Position numbers and translations under genes: made by a program. The notes beneath the pieces are model-generated. The model made no database searches and had not been told where the DNA came from. It saw only the letters and a program-made list of their open reading frames with translations. This document shows, in pieces, positions 1-13,059 of a stretch of 64,000 nucleotides of DNA (the stretch's first letter is position 1; each line of letters begins with the position of its first letter). The DNA is from Talpa occidentalis (lineage: Eukaryota > Chordata > Mammalia > Eulipotyphla > Talpidae): contig NW_023601104.1 of the NCBI RefSeq assembly GCF_014898055.3, forward strand, positions 44,203,199 to 44,267,198, given 5' to 3'.

Positions 1-414
1 GTCATTGCCTGTGAAGCCAGATAAAACTGCTGGAAAGGCTGCAACGCCAGCAAGGTTAGCATGTCCTAATAGCCCTGCAGCTGCTGCAGCAGTTGGTAAC
101 ACTTCAGCAGTGTTTGCATAAGGAGATCCGGTTGGATTGGAATTTGCCACTGGACCTGTAACATTGGCATAACTGATATTGAGACAGCTGCCACTCTGTG
201 GATCCTCTTGTATCTTCTGGATGATAAGTTCAACAGCTTTTCGGTTTTGTTCAGGTTCTCCACTCACAGTGACAACCCTCTCTTGCAAGTTGATCCCATC
301 AGGTTTCTGGGAAAGCTGCACCCAAGCCCCTGACTGCTCCATTATAGCCTTCACAGTAGCACCTCCCTTCCCTATTATCAGACCTGCTGTGCTGTTGGGA
401 ACTATAATCTTTAC
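1..414 (-). CDS. NOVA1: NOVA1 terminal coding exon, 5' part (KH2 domain); continues beyond the window
   Basis: NOVA1 is a neuronal RNA-binding protein that recognises YCAY clusters in pre-mRNA and controls alternative splicing in the nucleus. Read on the minus strand, the exon starts after a polyT tract and a CAG acceptor (415-417) and stays open for 138 codons in phase 0 to the window edge. It opens with [18 protein letters not shown]; the KH signature GKGG loop is encoded at 361-372. The KH2 fold is followed by the QEDPQSG linker and an alanine-rich spacer (AAAAAGLLG) that in NOVA proteins separates KH2 from KH3. KH3 and the stop codon would lie to the left of base 1. Identification rests on near-identity with the NOVA1 protein as I remember it. 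NOVA2 is the alternative, but the linker and spacer wording fits NOVA1 better. The isoleucine at codon 24 of this exon (343-345) is discussed in the findings. Confidence 0.96.
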
Positions 415-417
415 CTG

Positions 418-3400
418 TAATTAAAAAAAATACGTATAAATAATACTTCTGTTTTGTGCACATATATAATATTACTTTGCTATCCTAGAAAAACTAAAAT
501 AGTTAATTGAAAATTAATTCAAAAGTAATTTATGAAAGACAAAACATCACAATTTGCAAAGTGACTTTTATCATATTTTAATACAATGATTTTGTAAAAT
601 TGGAGTTTTCAAAGGAAAAAGAAATTTGCAGTTAAAACTATTAAAATCTTCCTTGAGTCTGTGCATTTTGCACTAGAAGTTATAAGAAGTTAGTATGTTT
701 TCAAACAAGGGAATCATAACTAAACATCAATGATAACACTTTTATATAGCTCCAAAATCACAATGCTGTTGACTCGTCACCTACTACAGCTTAAGGATAT
801 CTTTGCTCTAAAACATTCAAAAACAGAGTGCAGGGTTATAAAGCAAAGTTAATAAAGTAGGAAATTTCTAGCTTGCATTCCCTTAAAACATTAATTTCAT
901 GTTCCTTATCACTTATTGTTATTTGATACTGAAGTTATTTCATGACTAGTATTTTCAGAGATAGAGGTTAATAAAATTATTAGTAGTAATATTTTAGTTT
1001 TTCAGCTAAACTGACATACAGCATGTAACTTTATAAAATAAAAATATTTCTAAGCAATAAAAATGCCAATTGCATTTAGGTAGGCTAAGGCTATTTGAGA
1101 ATACTACCTGGATGTTCTATCTAAATTTCAAAAATGGCTGTTTTGATTAGGTAGATAATTCTTTTTTGGCACTCATAGCCACATTTTTAAAAATAGGATT
1201 TACAACCATATTACCAAAGATTATTAAAAATTTACAATAGTCACATGAACAACTTAAAACAATCAAATGTGACCGTATGGAGTACAGGCATTTTAGCTAA
1301 TTTATATTGAAACATCCAGCCATAAAACCAGCATATTTTTTTTATTTACTTAACCAAAATCAAATATTATTGTAATAAGTATTAAATTAGAATGGCATTT
1401 CCTATAAGCCCTAAAGTCAAGTTATAGATTATTTAAAGTAATATTTTAGTAGTACAAAGATGCATACAGCAATGTTTTATGATTAACTGGGTAGATCAAA
1501 AACTGCTAGTGGTGTGTCACCGACAAAGCCTTCAACTCCTTGTTCTATTGTTTCAGTCATTGATATGGGCAAGTTGAAGTAATGTGTTTGAATTTGAGCA
1601 GGAATGTAGTTGTGATATTCTATGAGATCTAATTTTTAGCAAGTATTGATTGCCATACTACCTTAAAAACAGATTTGGGTAAGAGTATTTTAAAGACATA
1701 GAGTCATGTATTTTTTTGGTAATTTTGCTCTTGGAAGGAGCAAGCAGTGAGTGTGTAACATTCAAATTGTAGACTTAGTCACATCATAAATATATCTATA
1801 TATTACACTCACACATGCACACACAATTTTTCTTTCCATACATATAATTTATAGTCATAGCAGAATTTTGTTTTATTCCAGTTTGTCTATATAGACATTT
1901 AATTTGATGGAAAAAAATCTAAGTTTTTTAAAAACAGTTTTTAGGAATGTCAAATATATCTCTCATATTCCCCTTAAGTACATTTAGTTTCTAGAAGTAG
2001 ACTGAGAAATAGTTTTCTTAATGTGTTAATTTAATTTTGTTCAAAGACTTTTTTGTTGAAAATTGTCTGAAATGCTAATGTTAGTGTTATAATTAGAGAG
2101 TAAACTATGATTACATCTTACATCAATTATAAAGATAAATTAGAATCATCCTTATATTTTATCCAGTACACAAGAAATATTGATAAAAATTTTTAAGGGT
2201 TTAAATATCTGAATGTTAATTGATTATATTTTATAAATAAGTATTTCATTTCAAAATCAGAACATTTTTGGAATAAAATATTGTTGAAAACATTCATATA
2301 CTGGCAAGTAGTAGTGTTTTAACATAATTTTTATGAAGAAAAACATATTAATCAACTAAGATGTTCAAAAGAGCTGTTCTTAAATTAATTTAAATTCTAA
2401 TATCTCTGCTGCTTTGCTCAATGTAATAATTACCAGCATGATTACAAACCAGGGAGAAAATAGTACATGAAAGGTTAATTAAGAGAACTATCCTACAGTC
2501 TATCAATAAAAAGTAATGAAAAATATATAAAATTACAACATCCACTACAAAATTATCTAAACTTCTATGCGATGCATGAAGATAATATTAATTTCTACTG
2601 CACTGTACACCAGTCTCACACTGTATTTGCTGCATCCACAACTTTATTTTTTCCCAATGTAGGACTAGTTTTACAGAACTTGCAAATGTCTGCACAGTAC
2701 TTACATTATTGCACATTATCTTGCTTTTATTCTTCCCTTTAACCATTTTTTTTCAATACTCAAAAGTAATAATGTATAATTCAGAAATGGTTTGTAGACT
2801 TTTCATAAAAGTCACCATCTTCCAAAAAAACTCTGTATCTTTGCAAGTTGAAGAATTAAACATCATCATCCAGCTTTATATTAACGGGATCTTTATAAAG
2901 TATCATTCCCTGTATTTTAGTTTTAAATATTTGAAATATTCTTATATAAAATACTGATAGTCATAATTTCTGTTTTATCAAATACCAGTATGGTTTGTTA
3001 GTATAACTCACATCTGTGTATTCATAAATAAGTGTTAAGATTTAGAAGACATTAATACTTATATATTAATATTTAAAATATGTAGCATTTTTAACTTAAG
3101 CTCAAAATAATTCTGTATAACTGATCATCAAATTAAACTAGAAAACTAAAGGAAATATAGAAGTTATTAAATCCAAATTTAATGATTATAAATACTTAAT
3201 AGCCTAGTCAAGGAATTTGTCACTGAACTTTTATTTTTGACAACATGAAAAGCCTTACATTTATACTCTTTTTATACTCATTTTGCTTTGAAGAATTAAA
3301 AATATACACCCATATTTATTTGTACACAGTATTAATCTAACATGGACACACATAGGAAACACACTCTAATAAGAGATGTGGTAAAAAGGAAATTCATTCA

Positions 3401-3840
3401 TTTGTGCAGTATCTCAGAGAGTATTGTCCTATTTCCATTTTATGTGTTACGTCAAGGCCAAAAAGTGAGACAGTATTGTGGAAGCTTGGATATTGTGGGC
3501 AATTCAATATTGACTGGGGTGCAGAGAGAAAAGGAACGTGGGTGATTCTATGACATACTCAATTTGCTTACTTCTTTGACACAGAATACCACATTTACCA
3601 AAGGAAATGTCTATGCATTGACATTGTTTGCGTCCTCACTGAAATGATAAATAGTAGATTTTATGGATAGTTTCATTTTAACTGAAGACACACTGACTCA
3701 CATAAATATATGTATTCTTATTTCTAAAGAATTAAGAGAAAAAAGTTGCTCTTACACAACATACTGGTATTTTGTGTAACGTGTCAACTAAATTAGATGT
3801 TCCTGACAGTTACAAATAGGTTTTACATTCAGAGCTATAA
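418..3840. other. Unique AT-rich intron, no recognised element
   Basis: No coding exon, RNA gene or interspersed repeat could be recognised. Short ORFs at 2709-2957 and 3342-3545 have no family resemblance and look like chance openings in AT-rich DNA. Confidence 0.6.
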
Positions 3841-3849
3841 TCTAAAGTA

Positions 3850-4085
3850 TTTATCATCCATCCAATCTTTTATGGAATGCTTACTGAGTGGCCGAGACTG
3901 TTTTGGAAACTGAAGAGAAAGGATATATATGACATTGCTCTTGCTTTTAAGGAATTTATAATTAGTTTTAGAAAAATGTGTAAATGTATCAGTGCAGTAG
4001 TCTTAAAAGTGCTGATGCAGAAGTATTTATATAAAGGATACAAAGACGACACTGGGTATTGGAAAGAGGAGAAAGAAAAATTTTG
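3850..4085 (+). repeat. Degraded ancient interspersed repeat fragment (L2/MIR-age)
   Basis: The order of phrases here (a TGGAATGCTTACTGAGTG start, a middle about an animal-wide repeat's GGAATTTATAATT segment, then a GAGGAGAAAG end) resembles the beginning of an old mammalian repeat that recurs at 22920-24080 and 40205-40300. The family name is not certain. ORFs on both strands here are fortuitous. Confidence 0.35.
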
Positions 4086-4089
4086 ACAT

Positions 4090-5740
4090 GATCAAATTCA
4101 TCTAAAGGTCTTTTATATTTTGTACTATCAGTATCTTATTCTCTACTAAGAGGAATTTCCACTATATTATCTCTGTTGGAGAGCTCCTGTTCAAATCTAA
4201 ACCCATTTAAGTACTGATGATCTCCTTAAACCATGGTATTACTTTTAAAAAGAATCTTTAAATTTCGCTTACGCCTATGCTTATAATTATTTGATAAATA
4301 AACATGGCTAAGGTTAACAATATTATTGTACTAATTTTAATAGCATCAGTTGCTTTTCAAAAAAAATGAAGTGACTGTTTCTCTATTTGCAACCACAAAA
4401 AAATCATCTCTAATAAGTATCCTATGAAAAGTATTAAATATACTAAACAGGTAGGTTTTAATATTACTTCTGATTAAAACAAACATTTAGACAAATTTGT
4501 TTCTTTGCCACATGAGAACTTTGTTAGTTTTATAAAGGAAAAAGGGTATCTGTAGGCACCATTTCTTCATCATGACAGGAAAATTATTTAACTATTTCAT
4601 AAAGCCTTATCTTAAATTCAAACCAAATTCCATTTTAATTAAAGGTAATTCAATTACTATTTTATTTAGGGTTGCCTTATTATATACTACTTATGTATGG
4701 CCTGACATTTATAAAGCAAATCCTATCAATGGTAAATATCTTTAATTTATTCAGTCAGCTATTATCTGATCTTCCTTTCTGACAATTCTTAGTGTATTTG
4801 CTTCAAGTAAGGCTGACAGTATTTCAAAGTCCCTAAGAGTGGAACCATGACTACGGACTGACTTAACACAATTTCTATGCCCTGGCATTTAGTGATTTGT
4901 GATTAAGCATGTGACATAAAATGGTCCAACTAAGAGCTGGCCTAAGAACTTGGTGAAACTGTTGGCACAGAGTCATCTGTGTTCTTAATCTAGTAGAACA
5001 CATACTTAATATATTGGTGAATATCTTGCTATCATCTGGAAATAGGAAAACCCTTAGTGAAAAAAAGTTCATCTACATAAAGGAAGAATCCAGAAATAGA
5101 GAAATTTCTGACAATATTCTGGCACTTCAATCAAAACATATCTAAACTCAGCACAGAATGAATAAAATTCCCCTTTTTGTTCAAGCCAAATTTGGATTAT
5201 ATTTCCATAATTTGTAACCGACCAATTAGTATCTTTGAAAATATTTTTATACCTTGTTACATTGCCTATTTTTTGCCTACCCAAAAGAAATACTAATATT
5301 TTATTGTGTCACTTGATGCTTTACAAGTAAAGAAGTCAAAGTTCTAGTAAAGAGACCAAGTGGATTACTTCACTTTTTACAAAGATAAACTTTATGTGAT
5401 TTAATAGAACAGATCTCTTTCATTTCCTAAATGTATTATACCTTAGGTTACTGAGGCACCATTTACTAATGTCCAATGGAGATACCTGTGCCATTTTGGG
5501 AACTCTATACTGAATTGCTGACCAAAGTAAAATAAAAAAGTTGTGTATTTCTTTTGATTATGGATTTCTATATAGCTAAATAATTGCCTTTCTGAAAAGT
5601 ACTGAATTAACAAAATATATACAACAGAGTTACATGAACTCAAGTATCCAGATAGAATAAAAAACTACTTTTCTAACTCTCAACTAGTTCATTTAATCTA
5701 CTCACCCTTGAATACCAAATCAAAGGCAGTACAGTTTCAT
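4090..5740. other. Unique AT-rich intron, no recognised element
   Basis: Nothing supportable was seen in this stretch; short ORFs at 4875-5072, 5069-5284 and 5443-5643 (minus strand) lack any recognisable domain. Confidence 0.55.
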
Positions 5741-5749
5741 AACATGCCT

Positions 5750-6660
5750 AATATCTATGGTAAACCCCATGCTGTCTTTTCTCATATAACCTTACCCCTC
5801 ACCCACTGCCAACACCAGGTTTTAAACCTGGGAACCATCTGTGCCTTCTCTTGCTCCCTAGATCTTTACCTCTGATAACCTACTGTAGAATTTTTTTTCT
5901 CCCTGAAAGGCTTTCTGTCCTTTCCTATTGCTTTATCCTATCTAAAGTAATGTGTGTCATAACAAAAAGAATCTACAATTGGCAGTTTAAGTAGATGAGC
6001 TCTGCCCCTGGCTCTGCTGACAGAACTTTATCAAGTCACTTGAGTTTCATCATCTATAAAGTTAAACAATTTGCTAAGATTGTGGATGAGGAGTTGTTAT
6101 TTTAGCATTACCAAAAAAAAAAAAAAAAAATCCTACTCAATTGTCTTAAATCTTCCCTTCAACTACCCACTGAATTACCCAGACTCCCTATGTGGGCATC
6201 CCAAATACCATGTTCCCAGGTTGACTTTCAGCTTCATCTTCTATGACTAGTATTTAGTTTGAACCCAAAATTTACCTGCTAGTTAATGAATATACTCTTG
6301 TAATTTTTAATGTCTTTGCCTTTGTCAATTTATTTGTTTCAACCTACTGAAATGGTAACTATATCACCATGCTGTTCTTTCCCTTAAAATACAGTTTTGC
6401 CTGCTGAAATTATGTATGTCTTGCAAGAACAGTGCAAATGCAATGTCGTTTGTAAACCCACCCTTGGTTCCCGAAAACTGGAAGTGTCAAACTATTTTTC
6501 TATGTTATTATGTTACTCATCTTATGCTGGGTTATATTAAAGTGCAATAGATATTTATCTCTCACAAATTTTCATATTCTTGAAGGCCAGTATCCTATAT
6601 ACTTTTGCATCTCCTATTTGTACTTGGTTGAAGTTACCATTAGATAATTGCTTAAAAAAT
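5750..6660 (+). repeat. Degraded LINE-2-like remnant, discontinuous
   Basis: Weak, scattered similarity to L2 3' sequence: an AACCTGGGAACCATC stretch near 5826, a CTTGAAGGCCAGTATC stretch near 6580 and an ageing ORF2-like pyrimidine-rich character. An A-run interrupts it at 6111-6130. The call depends on remembered consensus phrases and is tentative. Confidence 0.35.
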
Positions 6661-6669
6661 AAAACCAAA

Positions 6670-8634
6670 AATACCAAAAATAAATTCTCATTGATGTGTC
6701 ATGTTTTTCCTTTTATTTTGTAGTATCTCATTAAGCTTGTGGCTAGACTTGATCAGCCACAAAAGATGTGGTCAGATTAGTACTAAAAGTCTAGAATACA
6801 AATATATTAATGTTCACTTGATTAAGTGATGAACTGGATCAATGAATAAAATAGTTTCTACTGAACCATTACTACAATTTATAACTGCTACAATTACCTC
6901 CCATATCTTGGCTTGCTTCAAGCAATTACAATTTTACCTCAAAATAATGGTCTCTAGAAGTTTTGTGGAGACTGTACTTCACCTTTTTCCAAAGGGCCAT
7001 ACTTTAATTTCTCCTCTGGCTACAAGATGTGACAGAGAATGACAGACAATATATATCTTCTTGTATTTTTTTGGAAGGTAGAAAATGAACAATAATCCCC
7101 ATAGAGTTTATAAAGAAAAATAAAGTTTAACTTATCTTTTAAATTAACATATTATTTCACTTAGTTCCTTGAAGCATTATCAAAAAATGTTTTTCATATG
7201 GCAACTGATAACATATTTTAATGATACATCACATTACATTCCAGAGAGGGATACACTTAGGAATAAGAAAAATAGGAAAAAAATCTATAGAAACAAAAAG
7301 GAAGAGAAGAAAAAGGATTTAAAACTTTCTTACATTTGAGATGACAAGTACTCTAGATATATGATATCAAAAAAGAATTCACTATAAGTCAAACAGTTAT
7401 GAAGAAACCATAAAGGTTTTGAATAAAAACTATTATATGGGCAGTCTAGTATTTACAAATAAAAAATAATTTGGGAGTATTATTTTCTTAATGCTTAAAA
7501 ACCAAATTTTATTAATTGAGGTTAAATTTCTGGAAGTCCCATTTATAATCATTATCTATGTATTAAATTATAAAAAAGCTCTTTGAAGCAACTACTTCTA
7601 TATTTATTATTGTTTTAAAACATCACTTCTTAACCCAGTTTTTCAGATCATATATAATAAGACATGTTCTGAGTTTTAAATTATGATTATTTGAAAAAAT
7701 ACATTTGAATTATTTGGGCCTTACTTTCAAAGGTTGCAAAATCAATTTTAAAAGTTGTGACTATAAAAGTAGGGGTTTGTGGGATAAAGATGATAGGAAA
7801 GTGGTGAAAGATAAGGGTAGAGAAAATCAAGAATTTTATTTTGGATATTTTGAGTTTGAAATGCTTATCATATGAAGATGTCAAGGGGGTTACGAGTTAT
7901 GGATCTGGATATGAGAGGAAATTTGAGAGTTAAAAACTTTAAAATAGTTTTTAAAGCTATAGGTAATTATGGGGTGATAAAAGTGAAAAAATAATTCAAC
8001 AGTTAACAGTAAGGAATTGTTAAGAACAAGGCAATGACTTAACTTCAAAAATAATGAAAGATATTCAAAGGTACAGCAATAAAATTAATCACAAAAAAGC
8101 AAACTAAATATAAATGAGGTTATATTTTAATTATTAATCTTTCTCTAAAAATAATTTTGGCAGTATATATTGCCTTTTGATAATCACATTATAGTGTACA
8201 TTAAATTATGAATGAGCATAATCTTTAATTTATTGTCTTTGTGATTCTTCCTGGAAATAACTCAAAATACAAAAAATTCATATAAATGGAACAGTGTACA
8301 TACATTATATGTATTATAAAACAATGTGGAAAATATCAATGCAAAATTAAAAAGTATATATAAATGTGTATGTAGAATATGGATTAGACATTATGACATT
8401 TTATAAAGATAAATTGAAATAAAGAGAACAGAGATTAGATTTTGGGTAAACTTTTTTTCTTACAATATAAATGATGGCTTTATTTAAATTTTAAAAGGAG
8501 TGTAACAAAAAGAAATGGGAAAAGTATCCCCAAGTTATATTGCTGGATAAATATACCCTGCAAAAGTTGAATAATTTATGTTAAATAAACAGTACCCTTC
8601 TGGTATTTGCTGCACAATTTTACATCTATACCTA
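6670..8634. other. Intron with one faint ancient-repeat patch
   Basis: Mostly unique AT-rich sequence. The patch at about 7740-7930 (TTTTGGATATTTTGAGTTTGAAATGC-like wording) matches the 3' portion of the same old family seen at 22920-24080. No exon or RNA gene is evident. Confidence 0.4.
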
Positions 8635-8640
8635 GATCTA

Positions 8641-8681
<41 letters not shown>

Positions 8682-8697
8682 GTCTGTCTATCTATCT
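8635..8697. repeat. (TCTA)n microsatellite with an internal TGTC interruption
   Basis: About 15 tandem TCTA units, with two TGTC variants near the right end. A plus-strand ORF through it (8578-8778) reads as a YLSI repeat and is an artefact. Length polymorphism is likely. Confidence 0.95.
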
Positions 8698-9213
8698 CAT
8701 AAACTATTGTGTGTGAGGTACTGTTATAAATTTTTGATGGTCATTTTAACTATAAAATTGTTTATTTTAATTAGTTGAAAAGATTTATGAGCCATGCTTT
8801 TGACATGAGTTAGGCTATTACTGAAATCAAATTATAATCACTTATAGGTATTTTATCTTTACTAATTATGTTAACTCAATGTTTCCTCTATTTTAATTTT
8901 ACCAGCAGTTTCCTAAAGGTAATTTTCTTAACTCATATTTACTTATTTAAAAAACAGGTGTTTGCATTTCAGTATCTTATCAAAAAGGGAGGTTGGTAAC
9001 TTACTATTAAAAATGACTATCATTAAGAAAAATGAATGTCACAAATTAGTCTTATGTCATAAATAATCTGGGAAAAGCAAACAGATATTAACATGAAAAA
9101 GGCTACAGAAAATAATTTATAAATTGTATTTTCATTCATAGAACTAAGTTTTCTTTACTATATATAGACTGAAATAGGTCACATAAAATGTTTAATGAAT
9201 CACAAAAAATACA

Positions 9214-9230
9214 TTAAAAGCAATTTGAAG
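9214..9230. repeat. Left copy of a 17-bp target-site duplication
   Basis: TTAAAAGCAATTTGAAG is identical to 14280-14296. The pair brackets the composite L1 between them. Confidence 0.85.
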
Positions 9231-9455
9231 ATAATTAAGCAAATTCTCCATAGAAAAAAACAGAGAGGTTGAATAGGTAAAAAAAGACAAGACCCATCTA
9301 TGTGACACCTATAGAGAACTCACTTCTGATATAAGGGCACACTCACAGACTAAAGGTGAAAGGATAGAAAAAGATATTCCATTTCACACAAATCTGAATC
9401 AAATGAAAAAAGCTAAAAAAGTTGTATCAGACAAAGTTGATTTTTAAACAAAAAC

Positions 9456-10010
9456 TATGACTCAGTGATTCCACTCCTAGGAACCTACCCAAAGAACACA
9501 AAACTAGTGATTCAAAAGGAAACCTGCACTCCTATGTTTATTGTAGCACTATTTATAATAGCCAATATACGGAAACAAACTGAATGCCCCAAAATAGATG
9601 AATGGACCAAAAAGTTAGGATATATACACACACTGGAATATTATTCAGTGATCATAAAAGACAAACTCATGCCATTTGTGGCAACATGGATGGAAATGGA
9701 AGGGATAAAGCTAACAAAAATTAGTCAGAAGGAAAAAGATACATACTGAATGGTCTCACTTATATGTGGAATATAGAGAAACCAAACAAAAGGTCAAGAA
9801 AACGTCAAAACTAGCAAGCTGACCATAGAACTGAGGCATACAGCAAAGGATGGGGGGACAAAATAGGGGAGGAAACACAAGGGAATATGGTGATAGTTCA
9901 TGGGTGATAAGGTGGCAGGAGAATTATGGGGACTATAATGATACAAGAGAAAATGTAACCAATACATTAATCATAAAAAGAAAAAAAAAAAGAAGAAAAA
10001 AGAAATAAAA
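9456..10010 (+). mobile_element. L1 3'-end fragment nested in the larger L1
   Basis: The fragment begins with the C-terminal ORF2 region (ATTCCACTCCTAGGAAC, then TGGAATATTATTCAGTG) and passes through an L1 3'UTR (GGTCTCACTTATATGTGG) into an A-rich tail at 9976-10010. The host L1 reads into it at an AAACAAAAACT sequence and resumes with GGCCATTACAAAACGATC, which are adjacent in L1 ORF2. The 285-nt ORF at 9465-9749 is the frame-preserved remnant of the ORF2 C terminus. Confidence 0.8.
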
Positions 10011-11425
10011 AAGGCCATTACAAAACGATCAAGGGGTCAAATTCAACTAGAGAATATAACATCTTAAATATTTATAGACCCAACACAGAAGTACATAAAT
10101 ACATAAAACAAACACTAACTTGAGCAAAAGCAGTTATAAGAGAGTTTATAGCATCAAACATGTGACCATTTCAAGAAATAAGAACAATCTCAAAAACCTG
10201 CCCAACTTTACACTCAAGGAGCAAGAAAAAGAACAACAAATGAAGTTAGCAGAAAGAAGGAAATAATGATTAAAGGAGAAATAAATGAAGTAGAGACTAA
10301 AAAGTCAACAGGGGACATCAATGAAATGAAGAGCTGATTCTTTGAAAAAAGAAACAAAATTGACAAACCTTCAGCTAGACCCATCAAGAAAAAGAGAGTA
10401 AGAAAAAGAAAGAAAAAAGGAGCTGTTACAACTGATACCACAGAAATACAAAGGATCATAAGAAACTACTATGTGCATTATATACACCAATAAACTAGAT
10501 AACCAAGAAGAAATGCATACATTTTTTAGGAACACATAACCTATATCAAGATTGAAACATGAAGAAATATAAAATCTTAATAAACCAATTACTAGTAGGA
10601 TATTGAATCAGTAATTAAAAAAATACCCAAAAAACAAAAGTCTAACTTTACTGGTGAATCTACCAAATATTCAAAGAAGAATTAATACCAATACTTTCTC
10701 AAACTATTCCAAAAATCTGAAGAGGTGACACTTCCAAACTCATTGTATGAGAGCAGCACTATACTTACAGAAAACCAAACACACCACAAAAAAAAAAAAA
10801 AAAAGATTTATAAGCTAATATCCCTAACAAATAGACACAAAAGGCATCAGCAAGGTATTAGTCAACCAAATTTAACAATACAATGAAAGCATCATACACT
10901 ATGATCAAGTGGGTATTCCAGGGATGTAAGGATTATTTCAACATTCTCAAATTAATGTGATACACCACTAAAACAAATGAGGATTAAAAAAAATGAGGAT
11001 AAAAATATGATCATCTCACTGAATGCAAGAAAAGCACTTGATAAAATTCAACATTTATTTATGATTAAAACTCTCAATGTAGTGGGCTTAGGGGGAAAAT
11101 ACTTCAACATAATTAATGCTACATGTGACAAGCTTGCAGCTAGTCTGATACTCAAAGTGAAAGCTGAAAGTTTTCCTTTAAGAAAAGGAATTACACTCTC
11201 CTCATTTTTATTCAACATAGTACTAGAAGTTCTAGCCAGAGACAAGAAAAAGAAATGAAAGACATCCATATTGGGGAAAAAAATAAAACTGTCATTCTTT
11301 GTAAATGAAATAATATTATATATATATACACACACATATATATATATACACACACATATGTAAACACTAAGATTCAAAAAAAATGTTATAACTAATTAAC
11401 AAATTCATTGAAGTTTCAGCACACA

Positions 11426-11710
11426 GGGCCTCCCTGTGGCACAAGGGGTTAAGCACAGCATTGTGAAGCTATCTGCAGCCTCTGCAGCACAAGTTCAATC
11501 CCTGGCTGGCCAGGGAGCTACCCACATGGCACAGAGGACCTCTCCTGTCTTTCCCACTGCTCCCCTCAGCAGTGTATTTCACTCTGTCTGCCTGTTCTGG
11601 CAGGCAGTGTATTGCAGTCCACTCTGTTTCTGGGTGAATCCTCTTACCCCCGGACCCCACTGTTTGTACCCCAGTTCTTGTATGCATAAATAAACAAATC
11701 TTAAAAATTT
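11426..11710 (+). mobile_element. tRNA-derived SINE, older subfamily, nested in L1
   Basis: The head GGGCCTCCCTGTGGC and a diverged B box (AGTTCAATCCC) are followed by the body CCTCTCCTGTC...CCCCTCAGCAGTGTA and the tail GCATAAATAAACAAATC. It is flanked by GTTTCAGCACACA (11413-11425) and GTTTCAGCATACA (11711-11723), one mismatch in 13. A 20-nt GGCAGGCAGTGTATTGCAGT stretch looks like an internal duplication. It carries the GGCTGGCCAGGGAGC middle shared with the copies at 56188 and 62720. Confidence 0.9.
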
Positions 11711-12205
11711 GTTTCAGCATACAAAATTAATGTACAAAAATATGTTGTGATTTTATATACTAATAACTACCAGAAAGAGAAACTAAGAAAATAATTCCAT
11801 TTACAAATACATCAAAATGAATAAAATATGTAGAAATAAATTGAACCAAGGAGATTAAAGACTTGTACATTGAAAACTGTAAGAAATGGGTGAAAAAAAC
11901 TGAAGACACAAAGAAATGGATAGTCTATGCTCATGTACTGGAATAATTAATATTATTAAAATGGCATACTATCCAAAGCAATTTAGATTCAATGCAATCC
12001 CTATAAAAATTTCAATGACATTTTCCACAGAAAAAAATCAAATACTAAAATTTGTATGGAATCACCAAGCAAAGGAGAAAGATGAGCTAAGTTGGAGACA
12101 TCATGCTTCCCGACTTCAAACTATATTACAAAGTTATAGTTATCAAAAACAGCAAGATCTTGCATGAAAACAGACACATAGAGCAATACAATAGAACAGA
12201 AAGTC

Positions 12206-13059
12206 AAAAAATGGGCAGAAGAGCTAAAAAGAAACTTCTCTGAAGAGGAAATGCAAATGGCCAACAGGCATATGAAAAAATGTTCAACATCACTTGCCAT
12301 CAGGGAAATGCAAATCAAAACTACCATGAGATACCATCTTACACCAGTGAGAATGGCACATATTAAAAAAAACTAGCAACAACAAATGCTGGCGAGGGTG
12401 TGGAGAAAAAGGAACTCTTCTGCACTGTTGGTGGGAGTGCAAACTGGTCCAACCACTGTGGAGAGCTGTGTGGAGATTTCTGGACCTACTAAACATAGAG
12501 CTTCCATATGATCCAGCAATTCCACTCCTAGGTATTTACCCAAAGGACACAGAAACATCAATTCCAAAGAACACCTGCACCCCTATGTTTATAGCAGCAC
12601 TGTTTACAATAGCTAAGCTTTGGAAACAACCCAAATGCCCAAAAATAGATGACTGGATCAAGAAGATGTGGTACATATATACCATGGAATATTACTCAGC
12701 ATTCAAAAAAGATAAACACATGCAATTTGCAGCAACATGGATGGCGCTGGAAGGGATCATGCTCAGCGAAATAAGCCAAAAAGAAAAAGAAAAATACCGG
12801 ATGGTCTCACTCATAGCAGGAATCTAGAAAACTTAAATAAGGGACCAGGAAAATGAATAACTATAAGAAAGTGAAAATCAAAATCAACAAAAAACTATGA
12901 ACCAGAGACACTTTTAGGCGGGCGGGGCGGGAGGGGAGGGATTGGGGTCAGAATGGGGGGCTGCAATTGTATGGGGAATATAACAATAAAATTTATAAAA
13001 AAAAAAAAAAAAAAGATAACAGACAGATTCAAAAAAAAAAAAAAACAAAAAAAAAAAAA
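12206..13059 (+). mobile_element. Young L1 3' fragment nested in the older L1
   Basis: The insertion splits the host sequence inside AAAGTC, which recurs at 12200-12205 and 13060-13065 as a short target duplication that merges with the A-tail. It starts in the ORF2 C-terminal region, keeps a 120-codon open frame to a stop at 12827, then has a G-rich 3'UTR and AATAAA-like tail (12984-12991). The tail is in two parts: A-run 12997-13014, a 16-nt non-A piece 13015-13030, then a second A-run. It matches 21438-22227 closely, differing mainly by indels in that other copy. Confidence 0.9.
12468..12827 (+). pseudogene. L1 ORF2 C-terminal remnant, open for 119 codons
   Basis: The reading frame ends SQKEKEKYRMVSLIAGI and a TAG at 12825-12827, the usual end of L1 ORF2 in this copy. 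It holds only the C-terminal region, with no endonuclease or reverse transcriptase motifs, so it is the translated end of a 5'-truncated insertion and not a gene. The openness of this frame shows that the insertion is young. Confidence 0.85.

Noticed and set aside
1..424. ORFs at 66-263 (-) and 179-424 (+) as separate genes
   Set aside because: They are other frames of the NOVA1 terminal exon.
8578..8778. ORF encoding a YLSI repeat
   Set aside because: It is a translated TCTA microsatellite.
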